A stretch of DNA of 64,000 bases from Amaranthus tricolor (taxonomy: Eukaryota > Streptophyta > Magnoliopsida > Caryophyllales > Amaranthaceae), in the NCBI RefSeq assembly GCF_026212465.1, contig NC_080056.1, positions 6,666,517 through 6,730,516 of the forward strand, in the 5' to 3' direction. Numbering within the stretch: position 1 is the first letter of the stretch; each line of letters opens with the position of its first letter. The notes under the pieces are model-generated. The model worked only from the letters and a program-made list of their open reading frames with translations, ran no database searches and was not told where the DNA came from. Both the position numbers and the translations under genes were made by a program. This document shows positions 50,401-59,004 of the stretch, one piece after another.

Positions 50401-50751
50401 ATACTTATCAATCCCCATTTTCAAGACATCAGCTCTAGTCTTAATCCCCAACATTGAATCAATTTCATGCTCAACAGGAACTCCATGACAATCCCAACCG
50501 AATCGTCGAGTTACATGATGACCAGTCATTGATTGGTACCTTGTAACAATGTCTTTAATGGTTCCAGCAAGAAGATGACCATAATGAGGAAGCCCAGTAG
50601 CAAAAGGAGGTCCATCATAGAAGACGTATTCTGGGAAATTGGAGGTTTTTTCTAATTGGGTTTCAAAAGCTTTGATTTTGTCCCAGAATTTCAGGATCTT
50701 TTCCTCTTCTTTCGGGAATGAGAAGTCTTTTCCTTCACATACATCTTCCAT
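26493..50751 (-). CDS. Isoleucyl-tRNA synthetase, cytosolic type
   Basis: Class Ia synthetase that charges tRNA-Ile with isoleucine and edits misactivated valine. Minus-strand exons: 50218-50751, 48123-48188, 47880-48023, 46100-46320, 44550-44715, 44358-44471, 43337-43434, 39150-39228, 38889-39047, 37450-37533, 36704-36837, 34657-34816, 34402-34485, 34053-34265, 32149-32274, 31127-31264, 30901-31004, 30744-30807, 29381-29469, 29095-29236, 28707-28770, 28558-28625, 28183-28305, 27405-27470, 26879-26990, 26696-26787, 26493-26600. They total 3552 nt (1183 aa plus stop), all GT-AG and in phase. Signatures: HIGH-type GLPHYGHLL (about 53-61), CP1 editing peptide WTTTPWT (225-231), editing-site stretch [15 protein letters not shown] (about 351-365), KMSKR (633-637), then the anticodon-binding domain and a eukaryote-type C-terminal extension. 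[13 protein letters not shown] fixes the start; no transit peptide, hence cytosolic. Introns, up to 4.1 kb, carry MULE, MITE and LINE insertions. It looks intact. Confidence 0.97.
29577..29822. mobile_element. Stowaway-like MITE in IleRS intron 18
   Basis: 246 bp between TA dinucleotides (29575-29576 and 29823-29824). The left end CTCCCTCCGTCCCACGGATT with TTGCTACCAC pairs with the right end TTGTAGCAAATGCTACGAAA then CACAGGGAG. CTCCCTCCGT is the classic Stowaway terminus. Confidence 0.8.
34887..35032. repeat. GAGACCGTCTC foldback element in IleRS intron 12 region
   Basis: TTCTTATGAGAGACCGTCTC then TCGGTGAAACGACCTC at the left answers, in reverse, ACAAATTGTTAAATGAGACG then GTCTCACCGAGAG at the right. 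The inner segment includes GAGATGGGCTATTTAACCCA. The same layout recurs at 55426-55565 and 51915-52070. Probably a short non-autonomous DNA transposon. Confidence 0.65.
35960..36622. mobile_element. Mutator-like element (663 bp) with 9-bp target duplication
   Basis: Terminal inverted repeats of about 85 bp: the left starts GGAAAAATTACCCTAGATAA, the right in reverse GGAAAAATTATCCTGAATAA. Both continue through CACTCATTTTCATGCAATAA / CACTTATTTTCATACAATAA and GATTAATTCTGAATAAT. The flanks carry the perfect 9-bp duplication TTTGTAATA (35951-35959 and 36623-36631), the hallmark of Mutator-type insertion. The roughly 480-bp interior is more GC-rich than its surroundings (CCACCACGTTCTGACAGAGT, then ATGGGGGGACGACATCTGG) and may be a captured host fragment, as in Pack-MULEs; I cannot name its source. 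It lies in IleRS intron 11. Confidence 0.88.
40010..40475 (-). pseudogene. LINE (L1-type) C-terminal zinc-finger remnant in IleRS intron 7
   Basis: On the minus strand, broken frames spell the zf-RVT region that ends plant L1-type ORF2 proteins: [20 protein letters not shown], a [17 protein letters not shown] stretch (Cys-x-...-His-x4-Cys type), then a decayed tail with [11 protein letters not shown]. Several frameshifts and stops. Only the last part of the element remains; the RT core was not found. Confidence 0.6.
44791..45026. repeat. Tandem duplication of about 118 bp in IleRS intron 4
   Basis: Two adjacent copies (44791-44907 and 44908-45026) both begin TAAATGAGTAGACAAGATGG and contain TTGTACTTCTCAAACTTACT and GGTATGAATGCAATTTTCCA. 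A third partial start, GTAAATG, follows. A local duplication of unique intron sequence, away from splice sites. Confidence 0.85.
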
Positions 50752-51914
50752 GGCTGAAGAAGAGGAAGAAAATGGAGGATTTTAGAGGACCAACCAGTAG
50801 GGTTTTGGAGAGATGTAGGCGGCGAACAAACAATGTAGGAGATGCAAGATTTTGATAATTGAGAAAGTGTGTTTTTGACGGGTCCGGCGGGTCGAATCGG
50901 AACGGATCGAATCCAATCAGATATTTATGTGTTTCTAATTCTCAAAGTTACAAAATAAGTGAAATATGGTGGAAAAGAAAATTGTATTCAAGAATGAAAT
51001 AGAAAAAATTAAGGATATAAATAATTAGTTAAGATCGATAAAAAGGGTAAGTTGATAGATGATATAAGAAGAATGAGAATAGAATTATTATCATAAAAGA
51101 AAAGACAATAATTGCAAAATAAATAAAATTTAATGAAACAAGAAATTGGGTTGAAAGATGAAACAGAAAAACAAGTTTAAGGATATATATCATTGGTTAA
51201 GATAGAAAAATAGTATAAATTTATAGAATGATTAAGAGTATGAAAGTAAGACCATTGTTCTGACAAGTTAAAATAAAAAGTGATGCAAAATGAGAGATAA
51301 AGAGAATATTCACCTTCATTTTTACTTTGTTTGGTGTCAATAAATTCTATATAAAAAAAATTATGTTGAAATGGATCCATCAAAGTTATGAATCCATTTA
51401 TCGTTTATTTCAATTTTTTTTTTTTATCTTTAGTTTTTGTTTATTAAATGTTTTTAATTATTTCATTCATATTTATTATTAAGTCTGTGTTTATTATTTT
51501 AGTTTTAATGATTAGTTATAAGAAAATAAACATTAATAATTCTAACTATTATTAATTCACTTAAAATAATTTGAATTATTGATTACTCTGTAAATTCAAA
51601 TTTAGGTTGTACTTTCTCAAAATAATCGCAAAAATTATTTTTCTATTGTAAAACATGCAATTTCGTTTTATGTTTATAAGCATGAAATCAATAGTTGAAA
51701 TTATTTTGAGAATATCATATTTGAGATGATTACGAAATAACTAATGAGTAGTTGGGATTACAATAGACAATATAGTTGAAATTATAGTAATTATTTTTTT
51801 TTCTTAATTCTATGAGAAGCAGGTATGATTTTTGGGTTATGGTATTTATTGAGAGTTTTCAAATAAATACTTAACGTTTGGATTGATACAATTTCATATA
51901 ATGAACTAACTATT

Positions 51915-52070
51915 CTTGTGAGAGACTGTCTTTTAAGGAGACAACTTTAAAATAAGAAGTTCACACTCTTATTTTCTCTTTAGTTTGTATTAATTGGGAT
52001 ATTTAGCCCATATATTTTATGCGTTTTTCGAAGAGACCGTGTCTCACAACAATTTGTGTATAATAAATGG
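51915..52070. repeat. Diverged GTCTC foldback repeat
   Basis: TCTTGTGAGAGACTGTCTTT at the left and GAGACCGTGTCTCACAACAA then TTTGTGTAT at the right, around a TTAGCCCATATA centre. The same block order as the copies at 34887-35032 and 55426-55565. Confidence 0.55.
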
Positions 52071-52685
52071 TTTAGTGCAAGGTTAAAAGTGGTTTAGAAG
52101 CTAGGATGCTAAAGTTGACAAACATAAATGATATACTAATATGGTTTAATATTGAGTTGTACGTGTTCATTCAATGAATTGATATTCGAACTTAAAGATT
52201 ATAACCAATCATACGAAAGTAGGTAATTAATTAGGGAAATAAATCAAATTAAACACTTAACGTAAATAAATCAAATAGGTGAGCCCAAGAGATAATCTTA
52301 ATATTATTAAATAATTATAATAGTAGTTATTTGAGCTAGGAATGTAAATCTTCATTCAATCTAATATTAACGAGTTTATCTACTCTATAATCTTAGTTTA
52401 GATTTTACTAAGGAATTAGGAGTCAAAATATCTTGCCCATTTAATTATTGTTATTTTTAAATATTAATTTTGTGTCAAAAAATTATTTTAAAATTTTAAA
52501 AATTAGTATAATTCTCTTGTAGGCATTTGAAAAGAAAAGGAATTAATTCTAATGCTTTATTTGGGTTCGACACTTTACTCCTTATATAGCTTAAGTTTAG
52601 AGTTTGAGTTTTTAGACTTAAGGTTGACAATCAATCAGGTTCCATCAAGAGAAGCAATACTTGAGAGAGCAAATGTTATTAAAAA

Positions 52686-52690
<5 letters not shown>

Positions 52691-52729
<39 letters not shown>
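52691..52729. repeat. 39-bp poly-A run
   Basis: An uninterrupted run of A preceded by a shorter A-rich stretch. It could be the tail of a retroposed sequence lying to its left or simple slippage; no upstream retroelement body was recognised. Confidence 0.9.
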
Positions 52730-52731
<2 letters not shown>

Positions 52732-53407
52732 TGTGATCTCGATAATTAATATAAAAAGTATATTCAACAACGCTTTTTAATGCTTGTAGTTTTTGATTTT
52801 ATACACTATAACTCATAAATATTAAGCTTTGCGGCTTTAATATATAAATAACCTAAACTTCACGACAATAATTTATAAATGATTCTACTACTTAAAAATG
52901 AAATTACAGAGTGAAAATACGTTTTTAGGATGGATAATAACCAAGATGCAACACAAAATTCTTCGCCAAATTAACCATAAGTAAAACTTATTTTGATTAT
53001 TTACTTTCAAAATTATTTATTACTTTCAAAATTCTCATATTCACTATTGGCATATTTTAAGAGAATTAGATACTGAATTATATTGAACTAACTCATATAT
53101 TTTACTTTTATAGCTCAGCAGGTAACAATAAACAAAAATTATCTTGAAAAATTTGAAGGCCTTGTGCAAAATTTTTATTTCGTGTCTTATTTATAGTAAA
53201 TATATTTATTTTATTAATAAAATTAACATATTTCTTTTTTAAATTAACATTTTCATATACGGGATAAAAAGGAGCCTTGAGCAATCGATCACCTTGCACA
53301 CCTTTAAAAACCCACAATCACAATAAGAGTTTAGCATAATTCATATATTTTTGTATGATAAATTTTTAAATAAAATAATTTTATATTAAACCATCTCCAT
53401 TAAACTA

Positions 53408-53520
53408 ACTCATATATATTTAGTGTGTTAAAGTAATTACTAATTTTTAAGTGATCAATTAAATAAATAAACTAATTATATAGATTCATCTCATAATGAG
53501 ACAATCTTATACAAAACGAC
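53408..53520. repeat. Copy of the 2577-2690 GTCTCA repeat
   Basis: TTTAGTGTGTTAAAGTAATT, AAGTGATCAATTAAATAAAT, ATTCATCTCATAATGAGACA and TACAAAACG occur in the same order as in 2577-2690, with substitutions. Confidence 0.55.
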
Positions 53521-54317
53521 CTGATATTTTATTAGTTAATTTTTTTGTTAGACATGCTGCACCTTGACCCTTTAAGAAATTGCTCCGATTCATCTCATTA
53601 AACACCTCTAATTACAATTATAATTATTTAGTATTAAGAGCCAATCCGACTATTAAATTTAAGACTTTATTGTGCAATAAAAAACGTACAAGAAAATGCA
53701 GACCAAACAAAGAATTCCAATTTGAATCCTGATTATGAACAAGTAGGTTAAAATAACTAAGAATATGCCGACTTTTATAAGTTAAAAATAAAATTTATGT
53801 CCAAATCAATGTGGCTTGCCATGTGGCCAACTAGACATTCGGATGATTAACTATTATACAAATGACATTAGGGTGATAAAATGTTATTGTAGTATGTTTC
53901 ATGCTACGCGTGCAGGTAAAGCAACGATAGCCATACACCGGTACAACACCAAAAGAATCGTCTAACAATGAGTCACTTCATCGAAGTATCGTTTTGATCT
54001 CCATTGCTCGATTACATCTTCTTACTCGTTTACTCCTATGTCCCATTGATATTGTTATTTTTAATGCGAGAACTTTACGAAATTACGATCAATTGTAGCA
54101 ATTTCAATAGGATAGAGGGAGCAAACAAGACCACAAATAAGGGTTTCAAAGATGGACAAAGCTTCTCTTCGGAAATGTCACCGGTACAAAAACATGTGAG
54201 AACTCGTGTTCAAAGTCAGAAATACGTGACCTAACGGGCATACGTAATACGAAAGCAGATCAGTTAGTGCTTGCATTTGAAACATTAATTTGAATGACTG
54301 ATTACTGAAAATTAGTA

Positions 54318-54690
54318 ACAGGTCTCAAGTTAGAAAGTAAACAAGAATGAGCGAATGATGTTCAATTGAGCGGAAGAAACGATCAAAAGGATTCGAGAAA
54401 TATTCTCATATCGATTACCGAATAAACGGAGTTACCTCAACAATGCAGAGGTCTCCGAAAGGCTGAGGTAGCTGTAATGGTGATTCTTGACAAGAATGAG
54501 TAACAGCCTAACAGGTTTCAAGTTAGAAATTAAACGAGAATGAGTGAATGACGTTCAATCGAGCAGAGAAACGATCAAAAGGATTTGCAAAATATCCACA
54601 TATCGATTACCCAATAAATGGAGTTACCTCAACAATGCAGAGGTCTCCGAGAGGCTGAGGTAGCCATAATGGTGATTCTCAACACACACT
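54318..54690. repeat. Tandem duplication, 193-bp period
   Basis: Two copies, starting near 54318 and 54511, share ACAGGT(C/T)TCAAGTTAGAAA, AAACGATCAAAAGGATT and GGAGTTACCTCAACAATGCA then GAGGTCTCCGA. On the minus strand the most conserved part would read SPL(Q/W)LPQP(F/L)GDLCIVEV before a GTAACT donor-like site, but both copies stop soon after. Exon-like nature is uncertain. Confidence 0.6.
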
Positions 54691-55425
54691 GCATAGGAAT
54701 CACAATAGAATAAGCACACTAAAACAGAAAAAAAAAAAAAAAAAAAGACAATATAAGAAGAAATATAGTTCAGTGAACATATTTCATCTATGTTAACAAA
54801 AAATTCACAAGTAAAAGTGTTTAGAACAGACACGACGATTCAATATTTACCCGGCCATATAATCGAACCCGACTTGACCCGACTTCAAAAAGAATTTAAA
54901 ACTATGCAAAAATTAATGTGCACACAAAACCCGATTATAAACTGACACGAAACCAACCTAATAGCTCAAATGAACCACTCACAAGCTACTAATTTCAGGT
55001 TGAGGATTAAATTTCAGATGGTCATTGGTATTTGAATGAATCTCAGACCTGACATGGTCCCTTCTTTAACGATTCTGATCCATCTTCTCAAACTTACTCG
55101 AAAAGTTTTGAACTTTTTCATACTATGGTCATCTTCCCCTTCAAAGAATCACAAGCAGGTTCATATGGTAGTCATAGTACCCGAAAACAAATCAAAAGAC
55201 TAAATGGACATTGTTATAGCTCAATTGATCAAATCAGTTTGATGTTACAATTCAACTGCATAATTTAACAGTGCAAGCCACTGCTTGAGCCCAATATTTT
55301 AGCCTTGCTTTAACATCTTCTGGATGATCACCTATAAAGTCCAAAAAACACCAAATGTGAACAAACTGGACAAGCTGTAATTTGCAACTTTGCTAACTCA
55401 TACCTAATAGATGCCAATTAGGCTA

Positions 55426-55565
55426 CTTTTGTGAGAGGCCGCATCTAGATGAGACGACCTCAAATAAGGAGGCTATATTCTTGTAATATATATGAGATGG
55501 ACTATTTAACCCATGTATAAGATATGCCTCTCGGTGAGGATGTCTCATACAACAATTTGTGATGC
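55426..55565. repeat. GAGAC foldback element in the DUF1685 intron
   Basis: CTTTTGTGAGAGGCCGCATC, GAGACGACCTCAAATAAGGA, GAGATGGACTATTTAACCCA, then CTCGGTGAGGATGTCTCATA and CAACAATTTGTGATG. A close relative of 34887-35032. Confidence 0.65.
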
Positions 55566-56303
55566 CAATTAGAGTACATTTATTGTACAAGTCCAATTGA
55601 ATAGCAATAGAGTAATAATTTACTTGTTGATTCAATTACACATATCATGTGCACAGAACAGTCAAGCCTTTACTTTGTGGAACAATTTGTGCAACATAGA
55701 TCAAGTAACATCTAAAACTCGTAGAAGTGTTTGGAAAAATAGCTCTTTCAACAATTTTAGGTTATTTATGTGCAAAGAGATGGTTAGGTGGATGCTAGTG
55801 CTAAGTAAATTAGCTGATTATGAAAAAAATTGTTTTTAATAGCTAAAGTTGTCTTGGTTTGGTGTGATGTTCGGTTTGTCTCCTCTTGGTTGGTTGTTGA
55901 GCGGTGGCGGTCAGTGATCTAGCAACGGTGGGTTTCCTCAGAGTATTTCTGGCGGCTGATGTTCTTGCCTTGCACTAGTTCTAGGGTTAGGGCACCCTAG
56001 GTTAGCTTCTAGGTGTTTGGTAGGCCCATCTTGTTTAGGCATTTTGATTGGTGTTTGTTGGGGGCCGTCTTGTGGCTCTCCCATGGGGTATGATCTTTTT
56101 GTTTTGGATGTTGCTAAACTTTGCCACCCTTTTTATTTTTTCGCCACCCCTCCAAATGAAATTACGAATTTGCCCCTGATTTTTTAAAAATTACAATTTT
56201 GCCACTCATTTCAAATTTTTTATTTATAATAATAATAATAATAATAATAACAATAATAAAATTAAATAATAATAATTATTATTCAAAAAAAAAAAATAAA
56301 AAT

Positions 56304-56396
56304 TGAGTCGCCCAAAATTGGGCGACTTAACCATGGTCGAGTCGCCCAGATCTGGGCGACTCGACCATGGTTCAGTCGCCCAATTTTGGGCGACTC
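56304..56396. repeat. Array of three GGGCGACT hairpins, left arm
   Basis: Hairpins at 56306-56327, 56331-56370 and 56374-56395, all with AGTCGCCC and GGGCGACT stems. The middle one is a perfect 40-bp palindrome, from CCATGG to CCATGG with AGATCT at the centre. The right arm of the same element holds only two (56777-56798 and 56811-56832). GC-rich, unlike the AT-rich surroundings. Confidence 0.9.
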
Positions 56397-56476
56397 AATT
56401 TTTTTTTTTTTTTTTTGGAAAATAATAATAATAATAATAATATTAATACTAATAATAATAATTTATAAATTAATGT

Positions 56477-56550
56477 GGTCTATTAGCTCAGTTGGTTAGA
56501 GCGTTGTACTATTAACGTGAAGGTCACAGGTTCGAGACCTGCACAAGCCA
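56477..56550 (+). tRNA. tRNA-Ile-derived sequence, anticodon changed to ATT (likely pseudogene)
   Basis: A 74-nt cloverleaf-like sequence with a good D arm (TAGCTCAGTTGGTTAGAGC, the A box) and T arm (GGTTCGAGACC, the B box). It matches plant tRNA-Ile(AAU), but the anticodon loop reads CTATTAA, giving ATT rather than AAT. The acceptor stem (GGTCTAT with ACAAGCC) has two mismatches and the anticodon stem is mostly GU pairs, so it is probably not a working tRNA. It mirrors 56612-56685. Confidence 0.5.
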
Positions 56551-56611
56551 TTATTTAATAATTATTAATTTTTATCATATTTATAATAAAAAATTAATAA
56601 TTATTAAATAA

Positions 56612-56685
56612 TGGCTTGTTCAAGTCTCGAACCTGTGACCTTCACGTTATTAGTACAACGCTCTAACCAACTGAGCTAATAGACC
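56612..56685 (-). tRNA. tRNA-Ile(AAT)-derived sequence (likely pseudogene)
   Basis: The mirror copy of 56477-56550, read on the minus strand. Its anticodon loop is CTAATAA (anticodon AAT, Ile). A and B boxes are recognisable, but the T stem is damaged (ACAGG facing CTTGA) and the acceptor stem has the same mismatches. Both copies are equidistant from the centre of the foldback element. Confidence 0.5.
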
Positions 56686-56719
56686 ACATTAATCTATAAA
56701 TTATTATTATTAGTATTAA

Positions 56720-56750
<31 letters not shown>

Positions 56751-56891
56751 TTCCAAAAAGAAAAAAAAAAAAATTGAGTCGCCCAAAATTGGGCGACTCG
56801 ACCATGGTTCAGTCGCCCAATTTTGGGCGACTCAACTTTTTTTTTTTTTTTTTTGAATAATAATAATTATTATTTAATTTTATTATTGTTG

Positions 56892-56944
<53 letters not shown>

Positions 56945-56998
56945 GTTATTATTATTATTAATTTTATTTATTATTATTATTTAATTTTATTATTGTTG

Positions 56999-57039
<41 letters not shown>

Positions 57040-57364
57040 AATAAGAAATTTGTAAGGAGTGGCATTTTTGTAATTTTTTAAACTACAGGGGCAAATACGT
57101 AATTTTAGGGGGTGACGAAAAAATAAAAAAAGGTGGCGAACTTTAAGGATTGGGTTTGTTTTTGGTCTTTTAGGTGTCTTGGTATGTCAGGGTGTGACTC
57201 AGGTGTATGACCTCTTTGATCTAGACATCGTTATACATAAGCACTATCCTTTTAAGAACGCCCTATTGTTGTTAGTCTTTTTTGGGACTTATATTATTAA
57301 TAAAATTTCTTAAACTACAGCAAAATAGCATTTGTTTTGTTGGCCCGAAAATCTAAAAATTTTA

Positions 57365-57500
57365 CACATTATTATGAAAGACGGTTTCTCCGACAAACAC
57401 ATTAGATATATGAGCTAAATAGCCCAATTAATACAAATTAAAGAAAAAATAAAAATATGGGCTTATTGTTTTGAGGTCGTATATGTGAGAGACAAGTCTC
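57365..57500. repeat. Diverged GTCTC foldback repeat
   Basis: ATTATGAAAGACGGTTTCTC at the left, GAGGTCGTATATGTGAGAGA then CAAGTCTCAC at the right, around TGAGCTAAATAGCCCAATTA. The same family as 51915-52070, in the opposite orientation. Confidence 0.5.
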
Positions 57501-58221
57501 ACGATCATAACCTTCAAACAACTATAATCATCAACAACAATCAATATTCAGACAGAAGCTTTAAGACCCAACAACAACAAAGAAAAACCCAGATCATGAG
57601 ACAACAAAAAAAAAAATTCAATACACAGATAATAAAACCAAACCAGGACAAAAGATCTTCCAATTGGGAATAGGACTAGAACTTTCAGACCCAACATTTG
57701 ATTCTGCATCAGAAGAACCCTAAACCCCACCAACAGATTTCACATTACTACTTTGTTGTTGATCATGATGATCATCTAGAAACTTCTGAGACATAGAATA
57801 ACAAAGCTCCGAAGCAAGTAAAGTATTGCAAAGTTCAGGAAAATCATCGTAACTAAACCCAAATCCTAAATCCACACAACCCTTTAACTCATCAAGATCA
57901 TCATCGCTTAAACTCTTTGTTCTTGGTAAATCATCATCATCTGAGGGTTCTACATACCCTTCTAACAATACTTGTGGGACCCTCTTTTTTGTCTTCGTAT
58001 TCTTGGGTTTTGGCTTCCATAGAATCACCTCTTCTTCGTCATTCTGTTGTTCTACAAACAGTCGCCGTGATTATTTTCTGGCGGAGCTTTCTCTCTAAGG
58101 TTTTCTCTGTTTTGCTGTTTTTATCATGTGAGGAGAAAGATGGATTGGTGATGGAGAAGACAAATAGGTTTTCTCTAAGAGCATTTTAATCCGTATTTTT
58201 GTTAATACTTTTAAAAGAAAA

Positions 58222-58460
58222 AATTAGTAAAATAATTCATCCAACTTTTTCATAATTTTCCTATAATAGTTTCATCAATTGATTAATCATAAAACAATTT
58301 TAACTTTTGGGTATCTGCCTAGAATAAACTCGTAACTTGATGAATTGCTATAATAGGTAATTTATCAAAAATATAATCTGAAAATTGATGTAAAATTAGA
58401 AATTTTTTTGAAAATTTATATAAAAAAGTCTATTATAAAAAAAATCAAAAAAAAAAAGAA
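58222..58460. repeat. Copy of one arm of the 16853-17265 foldback element
   Basis: TAGAATAAACTCGTAACTTG, TGCTATAATAGGTAATTTAT and ATTTATATAAAAAAGTC follow in the same order as in 16920-17040. It lies between the DUF1685 and INT1 genes. Confidence 0.55.
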
Positions 58461-58710
58461 GAGAAAATCTTCAACTTTAAAGTAAACCCAAGATTCTATA
58501 TAAATTATCTCTTGTGATTGCTTCATCATTAGCTCTGATGTCATTATAAGCCTGATCAATACTTAGAAAAGACTTAAGTTTACGTTTGACGTTACATTAC
58601 CGAAATTTTATTAATTGGCTCTCACATAGAATAAGGTTCAAAGGAGTTCGATGTATGCAACTTTACACTAACAAAGAGAATATTACTTGTTTGTATAATA
58701 GTACCGAGTA

Positions 58711-58740
58711 CCTGCCCGCCCTAAGTATAGGGCGGGTACA
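58711..58740. repeat. Short GC-rich inverted repeat
   Basis: CCCGCCCTA and TAGGGCGGG separated by four or five bases, flanked by TACC/GTAC. It could form a hairpin in a transcript. Downstream of INT1 in its transcription direction. Function unknown. Confidence 0.7.
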
Positions 58741-59004
58741 AGGATACACCAATACAAACAACATCTTGCAGAGAAGTGATTAACAAAAACTAATACTCAT
58801 TACTAAGATTATTAAGTAACAATTATTTATTTTATTTCAGTAGAATACAAATGATTCAAAAACAGAAACATGCCAATTTGTTTACACTTTACAGTGAATT
58901 AAATAAAATTGGATAGCAAAAAAAAAGCATTCCTAGAGGAGGATAATCATCTAAAGAATGTCTACATATAACTAACTGGAGATACAATCAATCAATCATA
59001 CAAC

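Larger units (their letters stand above)
50752..54317. other. Intergenic between IleRS and DUF1685 genes
   Basis: The right-hand side of IleRS: its leader and promoter occupy the first few hundred bases, with a GC-richer patch (GGGTCCGGCGGGTCGAATCG) near 50880. Beyond 51000 it is AT-rich, with repeat copies at 51915-52070 and 53408-53520 and a long A run at 52691-52729. Short open frames near 54000 have no recognisable motif. Confidence 0.45.
56118..57143. mobile_element. Foldback element with paired tRNA-Ile-like sequences
   Basis: A roughly 1-kb inverted repeat centred near 56581. From outside inwards each arm holds: an end reading ACTTTGCCACC (left) or, reversed, AAGTTCGCCACC (right); a stretch with ATTTGCCCCTG and GCCACTC; ATT microsatellites; an array of AGTCGCCC...GGGCGACT hairpins; poly-T/A and more ATT repeat; and a tRNA-Ile-like sequence. 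TAA occurs just outside both ends (56115-56117 and 57144-57146), a possible 3-bp target duplication. The right arm is about 100 bp longer through a second copy of TTTAATTTTATTATTGTTGT. No transposase is present. It lies in the DUF1685 intron, inside sequence resembling an old LINE 3' region. Confidence 0.75.
55252..58042 (-). pseudogene. DUF1685 family gene with missing start and in-frame stop
   Basis: A plant-specific protein of unknown function (DUF1685). Exon 1 runs from about 58055 to 57644 and the last exon is 55331-55252; the 2.3-kb intron has GT-AG ends and keeps phase. Family signatures: RVPQVLLEGYVEP, TKSLSDDDLDELKGCVDLGF, PELCNTLLASELCYSM, then SPIPNWKIFCPG joined across the intron to DHPEDVKARLKYWAQAVACT and VKLCS, the usual C-terminus. 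Two lesions are visible. The coding frame has no ATG: the nearest, at 58042, is out of frame by 14 nt, and an in-frame stop lies six codons upstream of the last readable part. A TAG at 57720-57722 interrupts the frame after SNVKSVGGV, although the next 25 codons are clearly the same protein. Either the gene is dead, or these are sequence errors. It sits 0.9 kb beyond the 3' end of INT1, on the same strand; from memory the same pair adjoins in Arabidopsis. Confidence 0.82.
58056..59004. other. Region between INT1 3' end and DUF1685
   Basis: Holds the INT1 3' untranslated region, the hairpin at 58711-58740, the foldback-arm copy at 58222-58460, and a CT-rich (minus strand) stretch at 58060-58180 that looks like the leader of the DUF1685 gene. 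No further gene is seen. Confidence 0.45.

Noticed and set aside
54004..54234. 76-codon plus-strand open frame with a hydrophobic start
   Set aside because: No recognisable motif, no splice support and no homologous copy here; too weak to call a gene.
55597..55839. 80-codon plus-strand open frame
   Set aside because: Lies in the DUF1685 intron next to LINE-like sequence; no motif was identified.
56215..57040. Direct-repeat spacing that could suggest a CRISPR-like array
   Set aside because: The repeats are inverted hairpins and ATT microsatellite in a plant genome; no spacers and no cas genes.
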